Origin: Apopatocola sp963618015
GTDB taxonomy: Bacteria > Bacillota > Clostridia > Oscillospirales > Oscillospiraceae
Length of the DNA stretch: 20,080 nucleotides
Assembly: GCA_963618015.1 (NCBI GenBank)
Contig: CAVEQS010000046.1
Span: forward strand, 1 to 20,080
Reading direction: 5' to 3'
Shown: positions 1 to 8,796 of the stretch, in pieces
Numbering within the stretch: the stretch's first letter is position 1
Layout: each line of letters opens with the position of its first letter
Notes under the pieces: model-generated
Database searches by the model: none
What the model saw: only the letters and a program-made list of their open reading frames with translations
Told to the model about the DNA's origin: nothing
Position numbers and translations under genes: made by a program

Positions 1-1249
<1,249 letters not shown>

Positions 1250-1252
1250 CGT

Positions 1253-2989
1253 TTATCCTCCAAAACTTTTTGTCTTTCTGTATTTTTCCGCCAGAGCGCG
1301 GAGATCGTCCTCGGCGTCCTCCGTGCGCCCGGTGATAACGGCTATGTAATCGGACAAGGCCTTGTCCGCGTGGGAAAGATCCTCCGGCGCGCCGAGCACC
1401 GAGGTGAAGTGGCTCATCTCGTCGCCGGTGAACTGCCCGGCGAGCACCGCCAGAGAGATCGTCTCGCCGGTCTGTACGCGGCGCAGAAGCTCGCGGTAGA
1501 GCCGCGCGAGAACGCTTGAGGAAAAGCTCTCCGGCGGCGGCAGATTCTTGCCCTTCGCCGCGCCCGGATCGAGATACAATATCCGGATCAAGCCTTCCTC
1601 GGCGCGCGCTGAACGCGGATCGTCGTACCGGATGGAGCGCTGCGCGGGCTGTGCCGTCTGCGTGGGGCGGGCGGCGTCGCGCGCCTCCCTCTTCTTTGCA
1701 TCGGCAATGCGGCGGCGGCGCAGCCGTTCGGCCTCCTGCAGCACCGCCTCGCGCGAAACGCCCGCCTTTTCCGCCACGCGCGCGGCGTATACCTCGCGCT
1801 CGACCGCGCCCGGCAGCGACGCTAAAAGCGAAGCCGCGCTTTTGAGATAGTCCACGCGCCCTTCGTCGGTCGTGGGCGGGTTTTTCGCTTCCACATCGCG
1901 CAGGCGGTATTCGATCTGCCCGGCGCTCGCATCAATGAGATTGCGGAAGGCGTCCGCGCCGTTTTTCTTGATGAATTCGTCCGGGTCCTTCGCACCCGGC
2001 ACCTGCAGCACGCGCACCTTGAGATCGAGCTTTTCCAAAATGCCGATGCCGCGCGTCGCCGCCTTTTTGCCCGCCTCGTCGCTGTCGTAGCAGAGGATGA
2101 CCTCGTTCGTATAGCGCGAAATGAGCCGCGCCTGCTCTCCCGTGAGCGATGTGCCGAGCGAGGCGACCGCGCCGTCAAACCCCGCCTGATGCAGGGAGAC
2201 AACGTCAATGTTGCCTTCTACGAGAATGATATACCCGTTTTTTGACTTTTTAGCCAGATTCAAACCGAAAAGATTATGGCTTTTGCTGAAAACGGGCGTT
2301 TCGGGGCTGTTTAAGTACTTCGGCTCGCCGTCGCCGAGAATGCGGCCGGAAAAGCCGATGACGCTGCCGCGCACATCGATGACCGGGAACATGAGACGGT
2401 TGCGAAAGGCGTCATACACGCCGCCGGACTTGCCGTGCTTCACGAGCCCCGCTTCAAACATCTCCTGATCGCTGTACCCCTTTTTGCGCATGGCGTTCGT
2501 GAGCGTTTCCCACGCGTCGGGCGCAAAGCCGAGCCCGAAGCGCGTGACCATCGCGGGCGAAATGCCGCGGCGGCGGACATACTCCTGCGCCGGGCCGCCC
2601 TGCGGGGATTTGAGCATATCATGGAAAAACCGCGCGGCGTCCCGGTTGAGCTCCAAAAGCCGCGCCCGGCGGGACGTATCCTCGCTCTGCGCCTCCTCCG
2701 GAAGCGTCATATTCGCGCGGCGCGCCAGAAACGCCACCGCGTCCGGGAACGAGAGATTTTCGATCTCCATGATAAAGTTGATGACGCCGCCGCCCTTGCC
2801 GCAGCCGAAGCAATGATAAATCTGCCGGTCGGGCGAAACGGAAAACGAGGGCGTTTTCTCGCTGTGGAACGGGCAGAGGCCGAAGAGGTTCGACCCGCTC
2901 TTCTTCGTCAGCCGGACGTACTGGCTCACCACGTCCACAATGTCGTTGCGCTCGGTCAGCTCGTCGAGAAACCGTTCGGGAATTGCCAT
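1253..2989 (-). CDS. dnaG: DNA primase DnaG
   Basis: Synthesises the RNA primers for replication at the fork, working with the replicative helicase. The 578-residue protein starts with the CHC2-type zinc ribbon (C39-x2-H42, then C60-x2-C63, ending CFGCGKGGG). The primase core follows, with the TOPRIM catalytic segment carrying EGNIDVV near residues 258-264 and the metal-binding YDSDEAG at about 301-307. The C-terminal helicase-interaction region is less conserved and rich in Arg/Ala near 430-450. Length matches the usual 580-620 range. The start ATG (2989-2987) has AAAGGAGG just upstream. It lies 32 nt after the dgt stop and 3 nt before rpoD, so it is the middle gene of a dgt-dnaG-rpoD operon. 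No frameshift or missing catalytic motif is seen. Confidence 0.97.
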   Translation of the reverse strand: MAIPERFLDELTERNDIVDVVSQYVRLTKKSGSNLFGLCPFHSEKTPSFSVSPDRQIYHCFGCGKGGGVINFIMEIENLSFPDAVAFLARRANMTLPEEAQSEDTSRRARLLELNRDAARFFHDMLKSPQGGPAQEYVRRRGISPAMVTRFGLGFAPDAWETLTNAMRKKGYSDQEMFEAGLVKHGKSGGVYDAFRNRLMFPVIDVRGSVIGFSGRILGDGEPKYLNSPETPVFSKSHNLFGLNLAKKSKNGYIILVEGNIDVVSLHQAGFDGAVASLGTSLTGEQARLISRYTNEVILCYDSDEAGKKAATRGIGILEKLDLKVRVLQVPGAKDPDEFIKKNGADAFRNLIDASAGQIEYRLRDVEAKNPPTTDEGRVDYLKSAASLLASLPGAVEREVYAARVAEKAGVSREAVLQEAERLRRRRIADAKKREARDAARPTQTAQPAQRSIRYDDPRSARAEEGLIRILYLDPGAAKGKNLPPPESFSSSVLARLYRELLRRVQTGETISLAVLAGQFTGDEMSHFTSVLGAPEDLSHADKALSDYIAVITGRTEDAEDDLRALAEKYRKTKSFGG

Positions 2990-3021
2990 ACGTCCGCCTC
3001 CTTTCGTTTACTGCGCGGCGC

Positions 3022-4026
3022 TTATTTCACGCTCCACGCCATGGGGATGAAGATTTCGCCGTACTGATAGATCGCGTAGTCGTCCGTCATGCCGGAGACA
3101 TAGTCCGTCACGGCGCGCTCGAGCCCGTCACGCTCCACGATGCCGCGGAAATCGTCCGGCAGCTTGTCCGGGTACCGGCAGTAATGCTCCCAGATACCGC
3201 GAAGAATGTTTTCCACCTTGGCCTCCTCGCCCTTGGCGACGGGGTTGTGGTACACACGGGCATAAAGAAATTCGTGGAACACGTCCCAGACTTCCTGCAT
3301 GTCGTCCGAAATCGCAACGTTCCCGGTGCGGCTCGTTTGAATGATGTTATCGACAAGCGAATTGATCCGCTGGCTGTTTCGTGTGCCGAGCCGCTTTACG
3401 ATGATCTCCGGCAGCTCGGATTCCGAGACAATCCCGGCGCGCATTGCGTCGTCCAGATCATGGTTCAAATACGCCACATGGTCGCACAGCCGCACGACGA
3501 CGGCCTCGCGGCTCTCCTCGGGGTGGCCCTTTGTGTGGGCGAGGATGCCGATGCGCGTCTCCTGGCAGAGATTGAGCCCGCGGCCGTCCTTTTCGATGCA
3601 GTCCACCACGCGCAGCGACTGCTCATAGTGCCGGAAGCCGGGGCCGTAAATTTCGTTGAGCGCCCGCTCCCCGGCGTGGCCGAACGGCGTGTGGCCGAGA
3701 TCGTGGCCGAGGGCGATGGCCTCGCACAGATCCTCGTTGAGCCGCAGCGCCCGCCCGACGGTGCGCGCAAGGCGCGTCACCTCCAGCGTGTGCGTGAGCC
3801 GGGTGCGGTAATGGTCGCCCTCCGGCTGGAGGAAGACCTGCGTTTTGTGCTTGAGACGCCGGAACGCCTTCGAATGCGTGATTCGGTCGGCATCGCGCTG
3901 GAAGCACGTGCGCACGGGATCCTCTTCCTCCGCGCGGCGGCGGCCGTGGGAATCGGCGGCGCGCACACCGAGATCACCCACCAGAATTTTTTCCAGCTCC
4001 TCGCGTTCCTGCCGCGGACAAATCAT
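3022..4026 (-). CDS. dgt: deoxyguanosinetriphosphate triphosphohydrolase-like HD protein
   Basis: HD-superfamily dNTP triphosphohydrolase, which cleaves dNTPs to deoxynucleosides plus triphosphate. The 334 residues contain the family opening FQRDADRITHSKAFRRL, the first metal His in RLTHTLEV, the HD pair in ALGHDLGHTPFGH, and the distal Asp in the VRLCDHVAYLNHD segment. The chosen start, ATG at 4026-4024, is preceded by an excellent AAGGAGG with 8-nt spacing, and the protein then begins MICPRQEREE. The frame stays open for another 43 codons upstream, but that stretch is the palindromic repeat read through and is not coding. Dgt-like genes directly upstream of dnaG are common in Clostridia, which fits nucleotide-pool control beside replication. 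Whether it prefers dGTP or is a broad-specificity paralogue cannot be told from sequence. Confidence 0.93.
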   Translation of the reverse strand: MICPRQEREELEKILVGDLGVRAADSHGRRRAEEEDPVRTCFQRDADRITHSKAFRRLKHKTQVFLQPEGDHYRTRLTHTLEVTRLARTVGRALRLNEDLCEAIALGHDLGHTPFGHAGERALNEIYGPGFRHYEQSLRVVDCIEKDGRGLNLCQETRIGILAHTKGHPEESREAVVVRLCDHVAYLNHDLDDAMRAGIVSESELPEIIVKRLGTRNSQRINSLVDNIIQTSRTGNVAISDDMQEVWDVFHEFLYARVYHNPVAKGEEAKVENILRGIWEHYCRYPDKLPDDFRGIVERDGLERAVTDYVSGMTDDYAIYQYGEIFIPMAWSVK

Positions 4027-4047
4027 GCGCTCCGCCTCCTTGAAAAC

Positions 4048-4080
4048 AAAAAAAGTAATACAGATATGCTCTGCATTACT
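4048..4080 (-). terminator. hairpin plus T-tract just upstream of dgt
   Basis: On the minus strand an 11-bp stem (AGTAATGCAGA / TCTGTATTACT, one G-U pair) with a 5-nt loop is followed at once by a run of T residues. It looks like a rho-independent terminator, yet it ends only about 21 nt before the dgt start codon. It could stop read-through from the yigZ side or act as an attenuator for dgt-dnaG-rpoD. The same palindrome recurs at 4225-4249 without a T-run. Confidence 0.55.
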
Positions 4081-4251
4081 TTGTGTCCGATGCCTCCCCT
4101 GTGTAAGGGGAGGTGGCAAAACCGGAGGTTTTGACGGAGGGGTTGTCCGTTCCACAGGTCGGGAAGGACAATCCCTCAGTCAGCCTCGCGGCTGCCAGCT
4201 CCCTTTACACAAGGGAGCCATTACGTAATGCAGAAAACCTCTGCATTACTT
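4054..4251. repeat. composite palindromic repeat element (MITE-like)
   Basis: Non-coding, highly structured DNA filling most of the gap between yigZ and dgt. The core (about 4091-4220) has imperfect inverted arms of about 55 bp. Each arm begins with its own hairpin: CCTCCCCT/AGGGGAGG at 4093-4113 and its counterpart GCTCCCTT/AAGGGAGC at 4198-4218. Each also contains a second small stem: CAAAACC/GGTTTTG at 4117-4133 and CAGCC/GGCTG at 4181-4194. The core is flanked by two copies of a different palindrome, TAATRCAGA-5 nt-TCTGCATTACT, at 4054-4080 and 4225-4250. CTCTGCATTACTT occurs as an exact 13-bp direct repeat at 4069-4081 and 4239-4251. There is no transposase, so it is non-autonomous or a structural repeat. 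From memory, similar elements recur in Oscillospiraceae genomes; copy number cannot be checked here. Confidence 0.75.
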
Positions 4252-4305
4252 ATATACGACATTGCCCGCGATTTCCCCTGCTTTTCGGAGAAAAAATTTT
4301 TTAAA

Positions 4306-4938
4306 TTATTCTTCCTCCCGTTCCGGGCGGAAAACGCTCTCGCCGAGGCGCACCTCGGCCTCCCCGGCGGTCGCGTCGCGAAGGAGCGTTGCAAAGCTCT
4401 CGCTCTGCGCTTCCGGCGCGGAGAAAACGATCTCGACCTCCGCTCCGAAGAGCGTTTCCTCGACGCGCGCGCCGCGCTCTTCCAAAAGGCGGCGAAGCCG
4501 CTCGTACCGGGCGTAGGAGCAGGCAAAGCTCCCGCGCCGCCACGGGCGCATGACGGCGGTGCCCGCCTCGCGCAGCGCCGCGCGAGCCGCGGCGGAGTAC
4601 GCGCGCACAAGCCCGCCCGAGCCGAGCAGCGTTCCGCCGAAGTAGCGCGTCGTGACGCAGCAGACGTCCGTCAGTCCCGCGCCCTGCAGCACCGCAAGCG
4701 TCGGCTGGCCGGACGTGCCGCCCGGCTCGCCGTCGTCCGACCAGCGGAGGATGTTTCCCTCGCGCAGGACGTAAGCAAAAACGTTGTGCGTCGCGTCGGC
4801 ATACTTCCGGCGCATTTCGTCGACGAACGCCTTTGCTTCGTTCTCCGACGTCACGGGCTTTATGTGGCCGATGAACCGGCTTCGTTTGTCCTCATATTCC
4901 GCCTCGCCGTATCCGGCGGCGGTACGGTACGGCGTCAT
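4306..4938 (-). CDS. YigZ/IMPACT family protein
   Basis: Member of the UPF0029/IMPACT family, which is linked to translation control. Its molecular role in bacteria is not well settled. The 210 residues show the family signatures in order: EYEDKRSRFIGHI near the N-terminus, then ATHNVFAYVL, the hallmark RWSDDGEPGGTSGQP, and TTRYFGGTLLGSGGLVRAYS. A C-terminal EF-G-V-like ferredoxin-fold segment of about 70 residues (YARYERLRRLLEERG onward) completes the usual two-domain layout. The start ATG (4938) overlaps the hflX stop as ATGA, so translation is probably coupled to hflX. A longer frame reaching 5058 lies inside hflX and is rejected. Downstream are A/T-rich DNA and the repeat element. Confidence 0.9.
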   Translation of the reverse strand: MTPYRTAAGYGEAEYEDKRSRFIGHIKPVTSENEAKAFVDEMRRKYADATHNVFAYVLREGNILRWSDDGEPGGTSGQPTLAVLQGAGLTDVCCVTTRYFGGTLLGSGGLVRAYSAAARAALREAGTAVMRPWRRGSFACSYARYERLRRLLEERGARVEETLFGAEVEIVFSAPEAQSESFATLLRDATAGEAEVRLGESVFRPEREEE

Positions 4939-6005
4939 CGCTTCAGCTCCTCCGTAATGCGTGCGAGCAGCGTGTCCACGCCCTCGCCGGTGCGCGCGGA
5001 AATACAGACGCCGTCGCGCGTGTGCGGCAGCTCCGTGAGAGCCGGGATCGCGTCGCACTTATTATAAATGCGCAGCACCGGCGTGGCGGACGCCCCCAGC
5101 TCGCGGATGAGCGCGTCGGTGACCTTTGCCTGCTCCTCCCAGTCGGGGGCCGAAACGTCGATAACGTGCAGAAGGAGATCCGCATACTGCAATTCTTCCA
5201 AGGTAGCCTTGAACGCCTCGATGAGGTTCGTCGGCAGCTTGCGGATGAAGCCGACGGTATCAGAAAGCAGGATCTCTCTTTGCAGCTCCGGCAGCCAGAG
5301 ACGGCGCGTCGTCGTGTCCAGCGTATCGAAAAGGCGGTTGTTCGCCGGGATGTCCGAGCGCGTCAGGCGGTTGAGCACCGTGGATTTTCCGGCGTTCGTA
5401 TAGCCCACGAGCGCGACCATCGGCATGGCGTTTTTTTCGCGGCGGCGGCGCTGCGTCGAGCGGACGCGGCGCACCTGTTCGAGATCGGCCTCCAGATTCT
5501 GGATGATGCGGCGGATGTGCCGCCGGTCGGTTTCAAGCTGCGTTTCGCCCGGGCCGCGCGTGCCGATTGGCGCGCTTGTGCCGGCCTGGCGCTTGAGGTG
5601 CGTCCACATGCCGGTCAGACGCGGCAGCAGATATTCATACTGCGCGAGCTGCACCTGCAGGCGGCCCTCCTTCGTGCGGGCGCGCTGGGCGAAAATGTCG
5701 AGAATGAGGCCGCTTCGATCCACGACGCGCACGCCGAGCTCTTCCTCGATCGCCCGTGCCTGCGAGGGCGAGAGCTCGTTATCGATCACGACGAGATCGC
5801 ACTCGTTGTTCGTGACGATCTCTTTGATCTCCTGCAATTTGCCCGCGCCGAGAAAGCTGCGCGGGTCGGGCGACTGACGGGTCTGCAAAACCATGGCGAC
5901 CGTGTCCGCGCCCGCGGTATCCACAAGCGCGGCAAGCTCCTCCATCGAAATTTCGGTGGAGCGCTCGTCGGCGTCCATGCTCGATGCGAAAAGCCCCGCG
6001 AGCAC
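4935..6005 (-). CDS. hflX: GTPase HflX, ribosome-associated
   Basis: HflX is a GTPase that binds the 50S subunit and splits or rescues stalled 70S ribosomes. The sequence has the N-terminal HflX domain (FLGAGKLQEI, ELSPSQARAIEEELG, DRSGLILDIFAQRARTKEG), the HflX signature GTRGPGETQLETDRR, a basic coiled linker, then the G domain with P-loop GYTNAGKST (201-209), switch II DTVGFIRKLP, and NKCD. The reported start is GTG at 6005, the first standard start codon in the frame. It cuts into the first beta strand (AVLAGLF) expected from the family and has only a weak ribosome binding site. An in-frame ATT at 6038 has GGGAGGG at ideal spacing and would add 11 residues. The protein ends soon after the G domain, lacking the C-terminal domain of E. 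coli HflX. It overlaps yigZ by ATGA. Confidence 0.94.
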   Translation of the reverse strand: MLAGLFASSMDADERSTEISMEELAALVDTAGADTVAMVLQTRQSPDPRSFLGAGKLQEIKEIVTNNECDLVVIDNELSPSQARAIEEELGVRVVDRSGLILDIFAQRARTKEGRLQVQLAQYEYLLPRLTGMWTHLKRQAGTSAPIGTRGPGETQLETDRRHIRRIIQNLEADLEQVRRVRSTQRRRREKNAMPMVALVGYTNAGKSTVLNRLTRSDIPANNRLFDTLDTTTRRLWLPELQREILLSDTVGFIRKLPTNLIEAFKATLEELQYADLLLHVIDVSAPDWEEQAKVTDALIRELGASATPVLRIYNKCDAIPALTELPHTRDGVCISARTGEGVDTLLARITEELKR

Positions 6006-6054
6006 CGCCCGTTCTCTTTTCTGCGTTAAGTCCTGAATGGGTAAACCCTCCCGG

Positions 6055-7344
6055 TCAATCGTCCGTTTCTTCCTCGGGCAGCTTCTCCACGAGGATCTTT
6101 TCCACGCGAAGGCCGTCCTCGTCCATCGCGAGCACCTTTACGCGAAGTCCGTCCGACTCCACGGTGTCGCCCACCTTGGGGAACGCGCCGAACTTCTCGA
6201 TCGTCCAGCCGCCGGCGGTGGCGCTCGAGGTATCGAGCGATTCCTCCGTCACGTCCAGCAGCTCCGCAAGATCGCCGATGGGGAGATCGCCGTCGATCTC
6301 GTACATACCGTCCGGCCGCTCAACGATCTCATCCTCGACCTCGTCGGTCTCGTCCCAGATGTCGCCGACGAGCTCTTCGAGCACGTCCTCAAGCGTCACG
6401 ATGCCGAGCGTTCCGCCGTATTCGTCCGTGACGATGGCGAGATGCTGCTGGTTTTTGCGCAGCTGCGCGAGCACATCCGGCAGCTTCACGGTCTTATAAA
6501 TATAGAGCGGTTTCATAAGGTTGCTGCGGATGTCCGCCTCGGGATCGTCGAGCAGCGCCTTGAAAAAACGGTTGAGATACAGTACGCCGATCACATTATC
6601 GATGCTGTCCTCGTATACGGGGATGCGCGAATACGGCAGATCCTCGCCCGAGAGCAAAAGCTCGCGCCAGTCGTCGTCAATGTCGAGCGCCTCGACATCC
6701 ACGCGCGCGGTCATCACGTCCATGACCGCGATCTCGGAAAAGTCCAGCGCGCTGCGAAGAAGCTCGCTGCGGTCCTCGTCGATAACGCCTTCGTCCTCGA
6801 CCGTCTCAATGATGGACTGCAGCTCGGCGGCGGCCTCCTCCTCGGAGCTCTCGCCGTTGTTCTCCCCCTTGAGCGGGAGCGTAATGATGCGGATGAGCAA
6901 TGAAACAAGGAAGATGACCGGCGAGAGCACGATCATGAGAAAGCGGATAAACGGCGCAACCGCCGTCGAAAACCGGTTCGCGTTGTTCTTCGCGGCGATC
7001 TTCGGCGCAGATTCGCCGAACACGATGATGATCGCCGTCATGCAGAGCGTGATAAGAACCGAAACCCAGCCGTTATACTTTTCCCCCAACAGCGCAATAC
7101 CGAGCGCCGTCACGATGGAGTCCGAGCCGATGTTGCAGAGGTTGTTGCCGATGAGAATGGCGGAGAGCGCGTTTTCGTATTTGTCGATCACCTTGCAGGC
7201 AATCGCGGCAGCGCGGTTTCCTTCTTCCGCCGCGGAGGCAAGACGCATCCGGTTGGCGGAGGAGAGCGCCATTTCCGAGGCGGAGAAAAACGCCGAGCCG
7301 CACAGCAGCACGAGCATCAAAAGCACATACATCCACGTCGTCAT
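6055..7344 (-). CDS. CNNM/CorC-type membrane protein with CBS pair (second of a tandem pair)
   Basis: Hemolysin-C/CorC-family membrane protein of 429 residues, related to CNNM divalent-cation (Mg/Co) exporters. Layout: an N-terminal DUF21/CNNM membrane domain of about 170 residues with hydrophobic segments (MYVLLMLVLLCGSAFF, VSVLITLCMTAIIIVFGES, FLMIVLSPVIFLVSLLIRI). An acidic linker and the cytoplasmic CBS pair follow, with ARVDVEALDID, YSRIPVYEDSIDNVIGVLY and VTDEYGGTLGIVTLEDVLEELVGDIWDE. The C-terminal CorC_HlyC domain ends EKILVEKLPEEE. The start ATG (7344) overlaps the stop of the preceding paralogue as ATGA. The frame continues 35 codons upstream into that gene but without a good start. 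It ends 16 nt before the ATT and 49 nt before the GTG candidate starts of hflX. Transported ion is not determinable. Confidence 0.92.
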   Translation of the reverse strand: MTTWMYVLLMLVLLCGSAFFSASEMALSSANRMRLASAAEEGNRAAAIACKVIDKYENALSAILIGNNLCNIGSDSIVTALGIALLGEKYNGWVSVLITLCMTAIIIVFGESAPKIAAKNNANRFSTAVAPFIRFLMIVLSPVIFLVSLLIRIITLPLKGENNGESSEEEAAAELQSIIETVEDEGVIDEDRSELLRSALDFSEIAVMDVMTARVDVEALDIDDDWRELLLSGEDLPYSRIPVYEDSIDNVIGVLYLNRFFKALLDDPEADIRSNLMKPLYIYKTVKLPDVLAQLRKNQQHLAIVTDEYGGTLGIVTLEDVLEELVGDIWDETDEVEDEIVERPDGMYEIDGDLPIGDLAELLDVTEESLDTSSATAGGWTIEKFGAFPKVGDTVESDGLRVKVLAMDEDGLRVEKILVEKLPEEETDD

Positions 7345-8624
7345 GCTTCCTCGCCCCCTTCCTTCGTCTCTTCGGGCAGAAGCTGGATGAGAAGCTTGCG
7401 GATGCGCCGGTGGTCGATACTCTCCACGGTCACCTTCAGCCGGTGCCATGTGAAGCTCTCGCCCTGCGCGGGGATCATGTCGAACTGCTCATATACCCAC
7501 TCACCGACGGGCTTGTGCTCCCAGTCGGTATCCTCGGGATCGTCATAGCCGAGCTCATCGAAAAGGTCTTCCATATCCATGTCGGCGCTGACCTCGTAGG
7601 TGTCATCGCCGAGCGGGCGAAATTCGACCTGCGCGACGTCGTCCTCGTCCCAGATCTCGCCAACCAGTTCTTCGATGATGTCCTCGACGGTCACGATGCC
7701 CATCGTGCCGCCGTAGTTGTCCGTAACAACGGCGAGAGAGATCTTCCGCCGGTTGAGCTCTTCGAGCAGCTCGTCGATGGACGCGCTCTGGTGCACGAAG
7801 CACGGGGCATCGAGCAGGCTGCGAAGCTCCGGGCATTTCCGCTCGCGCAGATATACGCGGACGTATTTGCGGATCTGCAGCACGCCGATGATATTGTCGA
7901 TGCTGCCCTCGTACACGGGCAGGCGGCTGTGGCGCTGCTCGCGAATGAACGAGAGGATCTTCTCCGGCGGCGTGTTCACTTCGAGCGCCGCAACGTCCAC
8001 GCGCGGCGTGAACACGCGCTCGACCGTCACATCCGCAAACTCCAGCGCCGAGTGCACGAGCTCCGCCCGCTCCTCGGGCAATTCACCCTCGTCGGTCATC
8101 GTTTCGATGATGTCGTAGAGCTCATCCTCGGTCACGGTGATCTCCGGCTCACCCTTGGCGAGATTGGAAAAGAACTCACCGATGTGCGAGAGCACCTTCG
8201 CCAGCGGCGCGAAAATGCGCATAAAAAAGCACAGGGACGGCGCCGTCGCAAGGGCGCACCGTTCACTGTAGCGCTTGGCGATGCTCTTGGGGAGCATCTC
8301 TCCGGCAAAAAACACCGCGATCGTGCACACGACCGTGCCAAGCGCCACCCAGCTCGCGCCCCAGGTGCGCGTAACAAGCACCGTTGTGAGCGTAGCGGTG
8401 GAGATGTGGACGATATTCGTGCCGATAAGGATCGCGGAAATTGCGCGGTCAAAATTGTCCTGTACGTAAAGGGCCTTTTTCGCCTTCTGGTCGCCCTGAT
8501 CGAGCCGCGTCTTGAGCCGGATGCGGCTGACGGACGTGGCGGCGGTCTCTGCTACGGCGAAATACGCCGCCATGCAGAGAAGAAATACGATAGGTATCCA
8601 AGACAGCCAACTGTCGCCGTCCAT
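7341..8624 (-). CDS. CNNM/CorC-type membrane protein with CBS pair (first of a tandem pair)
   Basis: A 427-residue paralogue of the next gene, with the same order of parts. The CNNM membrane domain (WIPIVFLLCMAAYFAVAETAA, ALGTVVCTIAVFFAGEMLPKSIA) is followed by the linker with FTPRVDVAALEVN, the CBS pair (SRLPVYEGSIDNIIGVLQI, VTDNYGGTMGIVTVEDIIEELVGEIWDEDD), and a CorC_HlyC C-terminal domain with FDMIPAQGESFTWHRLKVTVESID. The two proteins share motifs but differ through most of their length, so the duplication is old. The start is ATG at 8624; an in-frame stop lies three codons upstream, so no longer start is possible. The nearest Shine-Dalgarno, GGAG, is rather far (about 14 nt), so initiation may be modest. 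It heads the CNNM-CNNM-hflX-yigZ operon behind the promoter at 8663-8691. Confidence 0.92.
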   Translation of the reverse strand: MDGDSWLSWIPIVFLLCMAAYFAVAETAATSVSRIRLKTRLDQGDQKAKKALYVQDNFDRAISAILIGTNIVHISTATLTTVLVTRTWGASWVALGTVVCTIAVFFAGEMLPKSIAKRYSERCALATAPSLCFFMRIFAPLAKVLSHIGEFFSNLAKGEPEITVTEDELYDIIETMTDEGELPEERAELVHSALEFADVTVERVFTPRVDVAALEVNTPPEKILSFIREQRHSRLPVYEGSIDNIIGVLQIRKYVRVYLRERKCPELRSLLDAPCFVHQSASIDELLEELNRRKISLAVVTDNYGGTMGIVTVEDIIEELVGEIWDEDDVAQVEFRPLGDDTYEVSADMDMEDLFDELGYDDPEDTDWEHKPVGEWVYEQFDMIPAQGESFTWHRLKVTVESIDHRRIRKLLIQLLPEETKEGGEEA

Positions 8625-8662
8625 GTGGGGTCATCACACTCCAATTTTTATATAGTTAATTT

Positions 8663-8691
8663 AAGATATCATATTGTGCCTCACGCGTCAA
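8663..8691 (-). promoter_or_regulatory. sigma-A promoter for the CNNM-hflX operon
   Basis: On the minus strand TTGACG (8691-8686, 5/6 consensus) is separated by exactly 17 bp from TATCTT (8668-8663, 4/6 consensus), in an AT-rich stretch about 40 nt ahead of the first CNNM gene. It is the only good promoter in the 172-bp intergenic gap, and it sits just downstream of the hairpin that ends the methyltransferase operon. Confidence 0.65.
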
Positions 8692-8732
8692 GCGCTCGCC
8701 GGACACTTCGGTCTTTCTGTCTAAGGCAATAA

Positions 8733-8770
8733 GCGCAGAGGGCCGGCGTGGGAGCGTCGGCCCTCTGCGC
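8733..8770 (-). terminator. terminator of the corrinoid methyltransferase operon
   Basis: A perfect 13-bp GC-rich stem, GCGCAGAGGGCCG / CGGCCCTCTGCGC, extendable to 16 pairs with one G-U and a 6-nt loop. It begins 26 nt after the stop of the last URO-D gene. The tail on the minus strand is TTATTGCCTT, only a weak T-tract, so termination efficiency is uncertain but position and stem strength fit. Confidence 0.75.
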
Positions 8771-8796
8771 GAATACAGATGAAGAGAACTGTGGGC

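Noticed and set aside
4027..4155. 43-codon N-terminal extension of the dgt protein
   Set aside because: The extension is the palindromic repeat translated by chance. The ATG at 4026 has a near-perfect ribosome site and gives a normal N-terminus.
4081..4224. CRISPR array or tRNA in the repeat region
   Set aside because: The repeats are inverted arms of a single element, not evenly spaced direct repeats, and no cloverleaf can be drawn.
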